Positions 1 through 9,332 of a DNA stretch of 64,000 bases are shown in pieces. The position numbers were made by a program, and so were the translations under genes. The notes under the pieces are model-generated. The model ran no database searches. It worked only from the letters and a program-made list of their open reading frames with translations, and was not told the DNA's origin. Numbering within the stretch: position 1 is the stretch's first letter; each line of letters begins with the position of its first letter. The DNA is from Mesostigma viride (Eukaryota; Streptophyta; Mesostigmatophyceae; Mesostigmatales; Mesostigmataceae). The stretch spans positions 6,128,654-6,192,653 of the forward strand of contig RPFO01000213.1 in the NCBI GenBank assembly GCA_009746045.1. Direction: 5' to 3'.

Positions 1-549
1 GCTCTGCAAAGGGCCAAGAAGCAGCCCAAGGTAGCCAAGCTCAGGTGGCATGGCAATCTGGGGCTGGACACTGCCTTAGAAGTAGACACTAATTCTCAGG
101 TTTCCATCATTGGGACCAGAGCTGCAGCAGGGTACAGCATGTCTGAGCCCAGCTATCAGTTTGTGTCTGACTTCAGTGGCGGGGTACACGTGAAGGTACT
201 GGGTGAGGTATCTACTCCTATCCTTGGACAGGACACTGCATTTTGTGTCTTGGAGGGCTATCAGGGACCTGCTCTTCTGGGGCAGAATTTCCTATGCCAG
301 GATGGGGTAGTGATCACGTCCTCTCTCCTGACTAAGGAAGGGGCTGGTCAGGTCCCACTGATTAATTTCAGGACCACTCACCTATCACATGCAGTAACCA
401 GGTCGGTTACTAGCGTGTGCAAGTGTGCCAGGGGCAGGAGCCCTTGGTTGATGACCTCATATTGCCAGCTGCTAGTCATCCAAGCAGTTTGGGCATTGGT
501 CCTCACTCACTTGCTGGACACAGCCCTATCAACTACCAAGGCCTGGTGA
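1..549 (+). pseudogene. Copia-like retropepsin (aspartic protease) remnant
   Basis: Open from the window edge in frame 1, so the 5' part lies outside. The translation has the outline of a retroviral-type aspartic protease: an LEVDTNSQVSII stretch where the family has D-T/S-G, and about 60 residues later ALLGQNFL, matching the closing hhLGxDFL motif. The flap glycine-rich segment lies between. The catalytic triplet reads D-T-N instead of D-T-G, so the enzyme is probably inactive. After about residue 110 the reading loses family character and the next polyprotein segment continues in another frame, which points to a frameshift. An integrase would normally follow a Copia protease; none is visible before the RT begins. 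Family assignment rests on motif spacing only. Confidence 0.55.
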
Positions 550-1290
550 AGCTCATGTCCTCTCCCATTATGTGTCCCCAGGTCACACTGGGTCTGATTA
601 AATCTGGGGAGGACTGGATCTCCAAGAAATGCGTGGAACCTGTCAATGACCTGCCTCCTGCACGGCGTCTACTCAAGCTCAAGTTTGTCATCAAGATGAA
701 GGAGGTGGACGGGGTCAAGGTACCACATGTCAGGCCAGTGCTGAATGAGTTCAAGGGTACTGGTGAGTGCACTGCTGAGGAGTTGTATACCCCTGGCATG
801 CTGCATGACACTTGGAGGCTGCTGCTGTGTGTATTTCTAGGCCTTCTCAACAAGGGCTTGGACTATGGCTCAGTGGTGGTAGATTTCAAGAGAGCATTTC
901 TGGAGGGGGATGCAGATGTGGCACAGGAAAAGTGGGAGGGCAAGACGCCTTTCTATGTTAGGGTGCCTGCTGTATGGAAAAGGGACATTCACACTGAGTT
1001 CCTTAAAATCCTCAAGGGCCTGGAGGGCCTGAGGTCAAGTCCAATAATCTGGAGGGAGACTCTCAACCGTTTCCTGAAGGAGCATTGCAACTTGAAGGTT
1101 TCTCCTGTAGACCTCTGTATGTTTCTGGGGCAATGGGAAGGCCTACCAGTGTATGCTTCGCTGCACGGGGATGACCTGCACCTGCTGGCTCCTACGTCGT
1201 GGCTTAAGCAGTTGATCTCCATCATTAAGTCCAAGTTTCCTCTGGGTAGGGAGCAATGGCAGGTGGAGAATGAATTGTTAATCATCCCAC
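417..1290 (+). pseudogene. Copia-type reverse transcriptase (RVT_2), N-terminal and central part
   Basis: The translation follows the RVT_2 pattern of Ty1/Copia polymerases. A KLKFVIKMKEVDG segment corresponds to the KWVFKVK motif. VVDFKRAFLEGD matches motif A (DVKTAFLNG), LKGLEGLRSSPIIWRETL matches the LYGLKQSPRxW motif, and YASLHGDDLHLL carries the catalytic D-D pair of the YVDD box as HGDD. Reading ends at a stop inside a palindrome at 1292-1307, where a 1.7 kb segment interrupts the gene. The missing C-terminal part resumes at about 3031. The catalytic aspartates survive, but the frameshift from the protease and the insertion make this a dead copy. Confidence 0.7.
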
Positions 1291-3027
1291 GGTCCTAAAT
1301 TTAGGACTTTGTCCTAAATCGTCCTAGTGGTCACTATAACCGAGGTACCGGGGGGGGGGTCACTATATGGACCGTACCCCATGTGGACCGTACCCGGCAT
1401 GATGTACCCGACCCGTGGTACCGGCACATGGTACCCGGATTCCGTACCCGGGTACCGGGTATAATGGCGGGAAAGTAGGTACCTCGACCAAAAATATAAC
1501 CGATTTTGGAGCGAAAAAGTGGGTGCGGGAATGAAGTGAGGTGGATATGGCGACCTGACAATGGTGGCCGGCGTTTTCACGTGCGTTTATCATTTCGGGC
1601 GCCCAGTAGCAAAAACGAAAGGTTGTTAGTTATGCTTAAAGGCTGTGAATATTTTCTGCGCAAGTTTTTATGTGTAGCGCTGTATCACAGCGGCACAACA
1701 CAAATGGGTCGCAGATCGCCTGCTCGCGGAGGGTCGATTTTGGCACAAACATGTTAGTGTATTAGCAATGGTGGTGCGAATCAAGCCAGGAAATTTTTGT
1801 GGACGATTTTTATTATAGTCTGGAGTTTAGAAACGGAGTATTTGACATGGGAGCGCCTGGGCCGTGATATTCTTGCCCGATTTCCATTGTCGACCATGTT
1901 TTAGGGACGTTCAGGCTGGGCAGCGAGCGCACCTTATAGGTCTTCACTTTCGGTATTTCTTGGACCTAGAACGCAGCACAAGCGTGGTTTATATCATTGT
2001 CGAACCGGTTGGCCAGCTTTGGTGCGCTCAGCTCTCGGAAAGCTGACCTCGCTGCGGATTTCAGCGACTTTTTTGCAACCATCTGGAATGAGGCGACGTA
2101 AGTAGCAGGTAAGTGCCGGGTTGTCCTAGATCATGAGTGTAACTGGCAACGCTGTCGTGGTGTTTTGAGTCAGCCAGCTATGCCTAAAAAGAGGGGACGC
2201 TCTCTGTGCACATAACTGTCACACATAGTTGGTTTACGTCATACAATTTTTTACGTCTCTATCTTCGTCGTCCGCTGCAGCTAAAACACACATGCGTAAG
2301 AGCAGTTTTACTCATGTGTTAGTTATAAACCATGGTCCTATGGCCTGCAGTCGTTCAGGGTGTTCTCAGACAGTATATACAGTATGGTTTACGTGTTACA
2401 TGCACCCTGAATTCGCTCACAAAGCGTTGCATGTTAGCACAACGTTGTTTTGTAACTTGATTTGGCTGCATTCATGTGTTAGTTGCAATGCAAATGCAAT
2501 GTTTTTTCATCGCTGGGTGGTGGCCAGCATGTCCGTGATGTCAAAGAAGGTTTGGCATATGCTTAGAGAAAGTTTACCGCAAGGGGTGGGCCATGTTCAA
2601 GCCGGGCAACCTCAGCAACCATGCAACCCTATATTGCATTACCTGCACCATCTGTGACACCGTTAATCACGCGTATATATAGAGGCAGCCACAGCAGGGT
2701 ATGGCCTTGTTATACGCTGCCCCGCCATCCCAAGGCCTCGTAGGGTCCCCTAGCGCTTGTAAGATGCTCAAGGGACCGTGTGGATAGCATGGTCATGCGT
2801 TGACAATAATTGGTCCTAATGGTCCTAAAACCCACATTTTGGCCAAATTCGCGCTTTGAGGTCTGGCAGGTGGCAGGGCCCATTCATGCACTAAATGTAA
2901 TTATTTGACCCCAGGTTTTTGATAGAAACTAAAAAAGTGTGTTATCTGTCATGGGCACGAATGCCAGGGTCAAATTTTAATGTTTGCATATATATTTTTT
3001 AATTCCACTTGGTCCTAAATTTAGGAC
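1291..3027. mobile_element. 1.7 kb insertion splitting the Copia RT
   Basis: RT coding sequence stops at 1290 and its next motif (LLFVGMEATL, the FLGIEV box) starts soon after 3031. Both junctions carry the same 16-bp palindrome GTCCTAAATTTAGGAC (1292-1307 and 3012-3027), each followed by TTT and each preceded at 10-15 bp by TTAAT. The ends therefore look like direct repeats of about 33 bp with a palindromic core. Further GGTCCTAA copies sit at 2812-2828. The left 170 bp is unusually rich in GTACC/GGTACC words (1338-1465). No ORF inside is recognisable; the longest is about 140 codons. Element class is unknown and no clean target-site duplication was found. Confidence 0.55.
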
Positions 3028-3640
3028 TTTTACTGGGAAGATGGACAATGAGCCTCTGCTGTTTGTGGGCATGGAGGCCACACTGGTCAAGAAGGGGGGA
3101 GAATGGCGTATGCTGCTGGTGGGGGGTAATGCTTATCAAGAAACCCTCATTAGCAAGCTTCCTCCAGTCATCACACAGGCAGTGTGTCCTATGGTCAGAG
3201 GCATGGTTGCTTGGGTGGCAGGCATTTCCAGGCCAGACCTTATGGTCATAGCCATGCAGGTTGCCTGATGACATGCTGATGGAGCTAGGGTCTGCCAAGG
3301 TGGCTGATCAGGTCAGGGCTTCGTCTGGCATTCTGTTGTCTGCAGTGGATTTATCACAACCCATTTGCATGGAGCTGTATGTGGATAGCTCAATGGACAG
3401 CAGGCAGGTCTCCAAGGTCAGGGGCAGGGCTGCAGGGCTCTTTGTGCTCTGACAGGAAGGCCTGGGGAGTTTGGTGAGCTGGTTTAGTCGCCTGCACAAA
3501 CGGGTGGCTGTCAGCAGTGATGTGGCAGAATGCAGGGATATTTGTGAAGGCATTCACACAAGCCTTTGATGAAGGAGTTGCTTTAGGCCTTTATCTGTCA
3601 GCCCTGGCCAGGTTGCAGAGGTACTTGTTGAACAAGCTGC
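3028..3640 (+). pseudogene. Copia RT C-terminus and RNase H remnant
   Basis: This continues the RT interrupted at 1290. LLFVGMEATLVKKGGEW corresponds to FLGIEV. MVRGMVAWVAGISRPDLMV matches the LVGSLLYLAxxTRPDI motif at the end of Copia RT. A second frame gives CMELYVDSSMDSRQVSKVRG, the LxxYxDADWAxxxxxRRS start of RNase H. A third frame gives VSWFSRLHKRVAVSSDVAEC, matching SWKSRKQxTVALSSTEAEY. These pieces lie in order but in different frames with stops between them, so this is a pseudogene. No LTR, primer binding site or polypurine tract could be recognised. Confidence 0.65.
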
Positions 3641-3806
3641 CTCACGGTGTAAGTGCCAGTTGTCCTCCAACAAGCCTAGGAAATCACATGCCAAAGCTCT
3701 ACCTCAGGGCATTGGTGATCTGCAGTGTGATATCCAACACATGTTTGGGCATGCCACTTCTCTGTCAAACAACTTTGCCTTCCGTATGGGCAAGGCACCC
3801 CTTCTC

Positions 3807-3968
3807 AAGGCGTGCCAGAGTCTGTGTAATCAATTGATTGACAGTTCAGCTGTGACAGTGCAGCTGAATACTTGGACGCGTCCCTAGCAAGCTATATGTG
3901 TGACTTGGTAGCACCGGGACGCTAGTTCTTGCGTGCACGTTCTCTGGGCACTGCGACCCTGTCGCCTG
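3807..3968 (+). repeat. Left terminal inverted repeat, 162 bp
   Basis: It pairs with 5954-6115 (left position plus right position equals 9922 along the whole length). Pairing breaks at 3969, exactly where a 30-bp copy of the Copia RT box begins. The 3' end of the 340-codon ORF runs into this repeat. Confidence 0.85.
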
Positions 3969-4906
3969 CTGTTTGTGGGCATGGAGGCCACACTGTTGTC
4001 AGATGCGTTGCCCTGCGTGGGCTTGCCACCCACCCGCTTGAACACGGACTTGGAGTGTGACCTCCCGTCAGGGTCGGGGGAACGGCTGCCCTTGCGCTTG
4101 TTGTGGTTGCCCCCACGCCCTCCTTGGCTTCTGTCAGCCTCAGACGATTTGGAGCCCCCCTGGGCACGCCCACCTGCATGGGTTGCCTTCACAGCTGGCA
4201 CCCCCCCCTCAAACAGCTCCTCAGCTTCGAGGGCTTGCTTGATGATGACCTTGTAGGCCTTCATGGTGGAGTGAGGAGCACACATGACCTTGAGAGATCC
4301 ACGTGTGGCCTTATCCAGCCCAGAGACCTTCAACCTCTTGGTCAGGGCTATATTGTCTGCCACGTTGAAACCGTGGGCCCTGCCTTCCTCAACCATTTTG
4401 CAATAGTTAAGGAAATTCTGGATGAGATCCCCCTTGACCTCCCACCCTTGATACTTGTCTTGCCAATGGATGCCGACCTTCTTGCGCTGGTCTTCAAGCA
4501 GTTCCTTCAGCTCAGCTACATATAATGCCCAGGCCTTGTTGGCCTTCTTGCACTCCCTGGTCAGGTCCTTGATCTGGTCAGTACACTTTCCAAACGTGCT
4601 ACTTCCTATCCAGATCTGATAGTAGTTGGTACCCCCGTACATTCTAGGAAACCCTTCCAATCCTTCTACAAACTCTTCAGCCTGCTTAGGCTTGGAGTCT
4701 GAGGTCACAGGTTGTAGCTGATTTACAATTAATAGACCCTGGGTGGTGAGGTCAAATCCATGCACAGCTTGTGTATTATTATTGTTGAGAGGGATATTGG
4801 TTATTTCACCGGTGACACCCACGTCATCTACGTGAGCTGTCCCACTACCCGCACCCCCATTATTCCCACTGGCTGGGGCGCCCTTGCTACGTCGCCCGTC
4901 TGCCAT
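3884..4906 (-). CDS. Unrecognised 340-residue protein, Gag-like composition
   Basis: An ATG-initiated ORF inside the inverted-repeat element. The N-terminus is polar with a short asparagine run. Residues of about 95-230 are strongly helical and charged (KKANKAWALYVAELKELLED, then a GDLIQNFLNYCKMVEEGR helix). The C-terminal third is a basic, glycine-, serine- and arginine-rich tail (QGGRGGNHNKRKGSRSPDPD). Capsid-like helices followed by a basic tail suggest a nucleic-acid-binding Gag-type protein, but there is no CCHC zinc knuckle. The last 30 codons run into the inverted repeat, so the natural C-terminus may be replaced. It lies 160 bp downstream of the 249-codon ORF on the same strand. Function unknown. 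Confidence 0.45.
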   Translation of the reverse strand: MADGRRSKGAPASGNNGGAGSGTAHVDDVGVTGEITNIPLNNNNTQAVHGFDLTTQGLLIVNQLQPVTSDSKPKQAEEFVEGLEGFPRMYGGTNYYQIWIGSSTFGKCTDQIKDLTRECKKANKAWALYVAELKELLEDQRKKVGIHWQDKYQGWEVKGDLIQNFLNYCKMVEEGRAHGFNVADNIALTKRLKVSGLDKATRGSLKVMCAPHSTMKAYKVIIKQALEAEELFEGGVPAVKATHAGGRAQGGSKSSEADRSQGGRGGNHNKRKGSRSPDPDGRSHSKSVFKRVGGKPTQGNASDNSVASMPTNSRRQGRSAQRTCTQELASRCYQVTHIAC

Positions 4907-5066
4907 GATGCACTACAAGCTGTTCTAGAACACTGGAGCAAAGCAGCAAAACAAAATATGTACAAAACTGTCGAGTAATGCCGCCTGCACCGGTGTCGAC
5001 GCCGCCGCGAAATGCCGTCGAAATGCCGACAAAATGCCGACGAGTACTGGAAAAATGGCCGACGTT

Positions 5067-5816
5067 TTAATAATCGAGACCACGGAAGTCGCAGTACTCG
5101 TACGCGAACTCAGCGTCCTCCATGTCTGGCGTAATAGCCGGACCTGCGTCGGCGTGGATTAAAACAGGCGTGCTCGCCTGGTTTTGTGTCGGCAGGAAAA
5201 CTGCGATGCGCCGACGCGCGACAATGCGGAGAGGATGCGTGAAGATGGATAAAAGTTCCCAGCCAGCTGGGATCCACTCATGCAGAGCAGAGAGAAACGC
5301 CACCAGCTTAATGAGAACCTGGCGTTCGCGAGTGCGTACACCGCGAGTGAGCAGCGATAGCAACGCGATATCTTGGAATAAATTTGTTGAGACCACGGGC
5401 GCGCCTCCCGTGCGCGTCGCAGCCCAGTTTTGTAGATTCCGCTGGTAGCCGGTGAGCGACGAAATGGCGTTGTCCACCTCCTCGATGGCGGTGGTGACCT
5501 CGTTAACCGAACGAAGGCCTCCGCGGACCTGGACCGTAAAAGCCGATAGAATTGACCGAATTGAGTCCAACGGACCACGAATCGCCGGCACCAGCTGCGG
5601 CAGGCGTGGATCTTCCGGGAAATCGCCCAGCAACGGTAGAGCTGCCAGCTGTCGACGATGCAATTCGTCGAGCGATGTCGTGACCTCGTCAATTAGAGCT
5701 TGCCACGGCGCAGCAATCGGCTGCGGACCACGCGGTGGTGGAGCCGGTAATGGATCTGCCGGCGGAGCAGCTATTTCCTCGTCAGTGGGAATTCGGAAAT
5801 CGAAGGAATTCGGCAT
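5067..5816 (-). CDS. Unrecognised 249-residue helical protein
   Basis: ATG-initiated ORF with a proline-rich start (residues 18-35) and a predominantly helical remainder rich in leucine, arginine and alanine. The motif DELHRRQLAALPLLGDFPED begins at about residue 48, and an acidic C-terminus ends in CDFRGLDY. No catalytic signature, zinc ligands or membrane segment is evident. It precedes the 340-residue ORF within the same inverted-repeat element and on the same strand, so the two may be co-transcribed. It could be a structural protein of the element. I do not recognise the family. Confidence 0.4.
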   Translation of the reverse strand: MPNSFDFRIPTDEEIAAPPADPLPAPPPRGPQPIAAPWQALIDEVTTSLDELHRRQLAALPLLGDFPEDPRLPQLVPAIRGPLDSIRSILSAFTVQVRGGLRSVNEVTTAIEEVDNAISSLTGYQRNLQNWAATRTGGAPVVSTNLFQDIALLSLLTRGVRTRERQVLIKLVAFLSALHEWIPAGWELLSIFTHPLRIVARRRIAVFLPTQNQASTPVLIHADAGPAITPDMEDAEFAYEYCDFRGLDY

Positions 5817-5953
5817 GAGTGAGATTCGGCGAGTGATACGAGTTGTGAGAGAGAGATGCCGAAGTTCGCCATGGTTCTTGCAGGAATGTTGCCTTTATTA
5901 TGAATAAGGAAACACAGACGTAAGTCACGTCACTTCCAAGACTGCACGCAGCA

Positions 5954-6115
5954 CAGGCGACAGGGTCGCAGTGCCAAGAGAGCGTGCACGCAAGAAGTAG
6001 CGTCCCGGTGCTACCAAGTCACACATATAGCTTGCTAGGGACGCGTCCAAGTATTCAGCTGCACTGTCACAGCTGAACTGTCAATCAATTGATTACACAG
6101 ACTCTGGTACGCCTT
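5954..6115 (-). repeat. Right terminal inverted repeat, 162 bp
   Basis: Reverse complement of 3807-3968. The start of the 249-codon ORF lies about 140 bp inside this repeat. Confidence 0.85.
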
Positions 6116-6309
6116 TGGCGCGCAGATCTATCAATTGTCCAAACGGCTAGTCCTGTGGACCTATCCGTACATTCTGTCTCATAGGTCCTGGCGCGCTACA
6201 GCACGCCTACCTATCAATTGACTATCAAGTCCTGTACAATTCCTGTCAACGTCCTGCTGACTATCAAAGTGACACTTGTACATCCTGTGTCCGTACGCGC
6301 CCACAGCAC
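6116..6309. other. Spacer without recognised feature
   Basis: The segment contains short repeats of TATCAATTG and GTCCTG words between the inverted-repeat element and the LINE fragment. I see no coding potential. Confidence 0.4.
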
Positions 6310-7314
6310 TTGGCGCGCCGGGTACTGTCGGCACAGCCTAGGAAACGTCATAACTATAAGGTAATCTCACTCGTAATACTTAAGCAGCCATCGCCGACTT
6401 CGCCACGAAGCTCCAGGAGCTGGAGGACCACCGCCAGGCCCACCAACGGGAGATCACCAACCGCGCTCACCGCGAGTGCCGAGTGGTGCTACGTCACTTC
6501 CCCCAGAAACCAGGTGAGACGTCAACCTCTCTTGCTGACGAGCTCAAGAACCAGCTTCTTACCCTCATGGGCCTGCATGGTAGGTGAGGTAGAACTGCGT
6601 GGGTGCCACGGCCTTCCCCACTCACGGGACAAGGTGGCTCCCCCACCAGTCCTGCTCACCTTCCCCTCCCCTGAGGATAAGCGGCCGTGCCTCTCTCACC
6701 GCAAGGGGTTGCACGACCTCAATTGGACGCTGGTGGATGACGACCTGACCCCCGCTCAGCAACAGCAGCGACGCGACCTGTGTCCGGAATACCTCCGCCA
6801 TAAGCAGGACCCCCAGAAGCCCAAGGTGCACTGGAGGGGCGGGGACCTGATGATCAACCACAAGATGTGGACGCCCCCAGCGGGCTAGAATAGCAATAGC
6901 CCTAGCTTGTAACCATTGGAGTCACTGCACCGCTAAGGCAGCCATGCCTAGAATGTTTGCCTAGCTGTGCCAACATACCTAGTCATGTGCCGCCAACGCA
7001 CGGTTACTACACAACCAGCCATAGCCTTAGCCTAGTCCTAGTACAGCCATGCTACGCCCTGGCTATGTTCAGATTACTTGCCCACGCTATACTTGTTATG
7101 CCACGCTTACATGGGTCTTATTACAGCCACAGTTTGCCGGATCGTTATAGCCTGTCCTTTTAGCTAGCGCGCCCGAATGCAGCTGTGGCATGCCTTTGGC
7201 ATGAAGGAGACTGGGGGTCTCTGCCCTTTCTCCTGTAGTGCACACACAGGGATTACAAGCACTTCGGTGCTCCGTGACTCCCCAACGGGAGCACGTGTTT
7301 AATTAATTAATTAA
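6310..7314 (+). mobile_element. LINE fragment: ORF1 C-terminal region joined to a LINE 3' end
   Basis: Reading from about 6384 in frame 3 gives a coiled-coil-like, charged sequence (ATKLQELEDHRQAHQREITN). After a frameshift near 6580 frame 1 continues with DDDLTPAQQQQRRDLCPEYL and KPKVHWRGGDLMINHKMW to a stop at 6888. This is the pattern of a LINE ORF1 C-terminal domain. No endonuclease or RT follows. Instead, 6889-7300 is non-coding and ends with a TGCTCCGTGACTCCCCAACG block and a (TTAA)n tail, the same 3' block seen, inverted, at the 3' end of the near full-length LINE near 22.1 kb. The copy is therefore an internally deleted LINE. Confidence 0.6.
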
Positions 7315-7318
7315 TTAA
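7301..7318 (+). repeat. (TTAA)n LINE 3' tail
   Basis: Tandem TTAA units directly after the LINE 3' block. The tail ends exactly at the first base of the next element (GGTGAGGG). Confidence 0.85.
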
Positions 7319-9304
7319 GGTGAGGGTCCGGGCGCGAATTTTTTGGCGCCGAAAAAATTCGCGGTAAATTAAGGTGAGGGTCCGGGCGCGAATTTTTTGG
7401 CGCCGAAAAAATTCGCGGTACCCGTCCGTACCGTGAAAAAGTGGAGCACGGTGCGCGCACCCCTAGCGGAGCTGGCCATGGCGACGGCTTTCAGGCAAAA
7501 CTAGACAAATATAACATGCGGAATGCAGAGAAATTGCGAGAATCTTGAAGGCGGTGAGTTTATGATATTATTTCATCGCTAAGTTTGTGCGCTTTGCAAT
7601 GTCGATAATTTTATTGATGACCATCGCCGCGGGGGTCCAATCCGAAATTTTCGTCGCGAGGAATAAATAAGAATGCACGCTGCACGGCCGTGATTGTCAG
7701 GTTTTATGAGCTTTACTTAGCGTCAAGGATGCGTTTGCATTGTCAATAGAGAATCCTAAAGAAATTTGCCGGGGTTTTGCAAGATTTCCGTCATTTTCGG
7801 TAAGACACTGTCCAGGCTCGCCGGATGCATGCGCGTCTCATCTTTCCATGGAAGGTTGGTCTTTCTTGCGCCGCTGGGCAAATGGCACTGCCGGTAATGG
7901 TACGATCCCGTGCTTAGCGTACCCCTATGAATGTTTCGCTTCTTTAAAGGGTTGTCAACGCAAGTTTTCGCCTTCTATCCGCGCAGTTAGCGCCAGGTAG
8001 CATGCCATTCCGTGCTGCGCATCGCCAGATTCCTGGCAGCTTTCAGTGCCTTAATCTAGGTTGCATCGCTGGGACGTGTCGAATCATGAGCCGTGGCATG
8101 TTGGCAAGTTGTCAGGGATTTGTCGAGTGGTTTCTTGGAAGGAGTTTGGTAAAAACACTCAGTTTTGTATGAATATTGACGCAGCCTTTCTTAGCAGCGG
8201 TTTCAGTGTGCTTAGAGGCTCACAAGGTTGAGGTTGTTTCTTAGCAAACAATCGCGCTGAAAAGAAAAGCTATAGTGGGCGTTCTGAGGGGCATATTGCA
8301 TGGGTGGAACTGCATGTAGGTAGGGGACACCGTTGTTTTCTTGGCCTCTCTCCCACTGAATTATGAGACAGCCCTGTCATATGCTAGCAAGGCAAAGTAA
8401 CCATGGTAAGAAGCCCTGGTGGCACGCAGCATTTATGATTACATATATGACAGTACATATGCTTTCTCTGTGGACTGTCTGTTGTTCCCCTTGGTTGGGC
8501 ATTCAGTGGATATGGCTTTCTAGGGTGCATTGGACACCTTCAGTTGGTTTTGGTATGATGATCACAGCATACGCCTAGAATTTGCTTCAGAAGTGCTGGC
8601 TAGACATGTAGAGCTACCTGCCTTGTTGCTGTGCACACACCCATGAGGTTGCCCGTGCCAAGGTAAGGCAAGGGCACATGAGGTGCCCAGCCACCTCCTT
8701 GTACGTTGTGCTCGCATTGGGCATGGTCTGGAGCCATTTGGATGGCATAGAGAGTGTTCGTGTGCCTTAATACTCACTATTGCCTTCCTTAGCGGCTGCA
8801 CAGGTGGCCAACTGCCAAACGCTATAACTTCCACGTTTGTACTCAGAATGAGCTCAAACTTTGTGGGATTGTGTACGCCCATGTCTAGTATTTGTGTATA
8901 TCTCCCCAGGGTCAAATTGTGTGTCTATGGTTTGGTTTTTTTTTTTCAGCCCAAAAAAAGACCTCTTTTGGGGGAAAATTAATAACTGATGAAATACTCA
9001 CCATTTTGGGGTGCTAATTAGGTGGAAAATTTGCAAACTGGGGCAACTATATAAATGGGAATATATTGAAACATGCAAAAAGATGCCCCAATGGTCCTAG
9101 GCAGAATGTGCCATAAATAGCGTCTTTTGCTATTTTTAGCACAATACGAGCGTGTAACTGTGCATACCACCCTCAACAAGTGGTGGGATGGACCCCCATA
9201 CATCCTTAAATTACTTGCCAAAATCATCTCTTGGGTCCCCCCAGGTCAACAGTACATGTTATTCCATGGTATGGTTTCAGGGGGGCTGGCACCATACCCT
9301 CACC
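7319..9304. mobile_element. TTAA-flanked non-coding transposon, copy 1
   Basis: The segment starts TTAA-GGTGAGGGTCC and ends CCCTCACC-TTAA, giving inverted ends with TTAA on both sides. Subterminally there is a hairpin (CGCGAATTTTTT, loop GGCGCCG, AAAAAATTCGCG). The first 54 bp are duplicated: TTAA plus the same terminus recurs at 7369-7372/7373. The body is AT-moderate and has no recognisable ORF. Copy 2 at 9333-11249 is homologous along its length, with many substitutions. TTAA duplication is the signature of piggyBac-type (and Kolobok-type) elements; without a transposase I cannot choose between them. Non-autonomous. Confidence 0.75.
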
Positions 9305-9332
9305 TTAATTAATTAATTAATTAATTAATTAA
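9305..9332. repeat. (TTAA)7 between the two TTAA elements
   Basis: Seven tandem TTAA units separate the right end of copy 1 from the left end of copy 2. They appear to be part of the LINE tail into which both elements went. Confidence 0.85.

Larger units (their letters stand above)
3807..6115 (-). mobile_element. 2.3 kb element with 162-bp terminal inverted repeats and two ORFs
   Basis: Bases 3807-3968 are the reverse complement of 5954-6115 without any indel and with only a handful of mismatches. The enclosed 2 kb holds two non-overlapping ORFs, both on the minus strand (249 codons, then 340 codons). The ends read AAGGCGTGCCAGAGTC on the left and the near-complement on the right; no convincing target-site duplication flanks them. 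The longer ORF resembles a retroelement Gag in composition, but terminal inverted repeats this long are typical of DNA transposons, or of two retroelement ends lying head to head. I cannot place it in a superfamily. Confidence 0.5.

Noticed and set aside
4057-4525. Plus-strand ORFs across the 340-codon minus-strand ORF
   Set aside because: Antisense shadows; the minus-strand frame is longer, ATG-led and has coherent composition.
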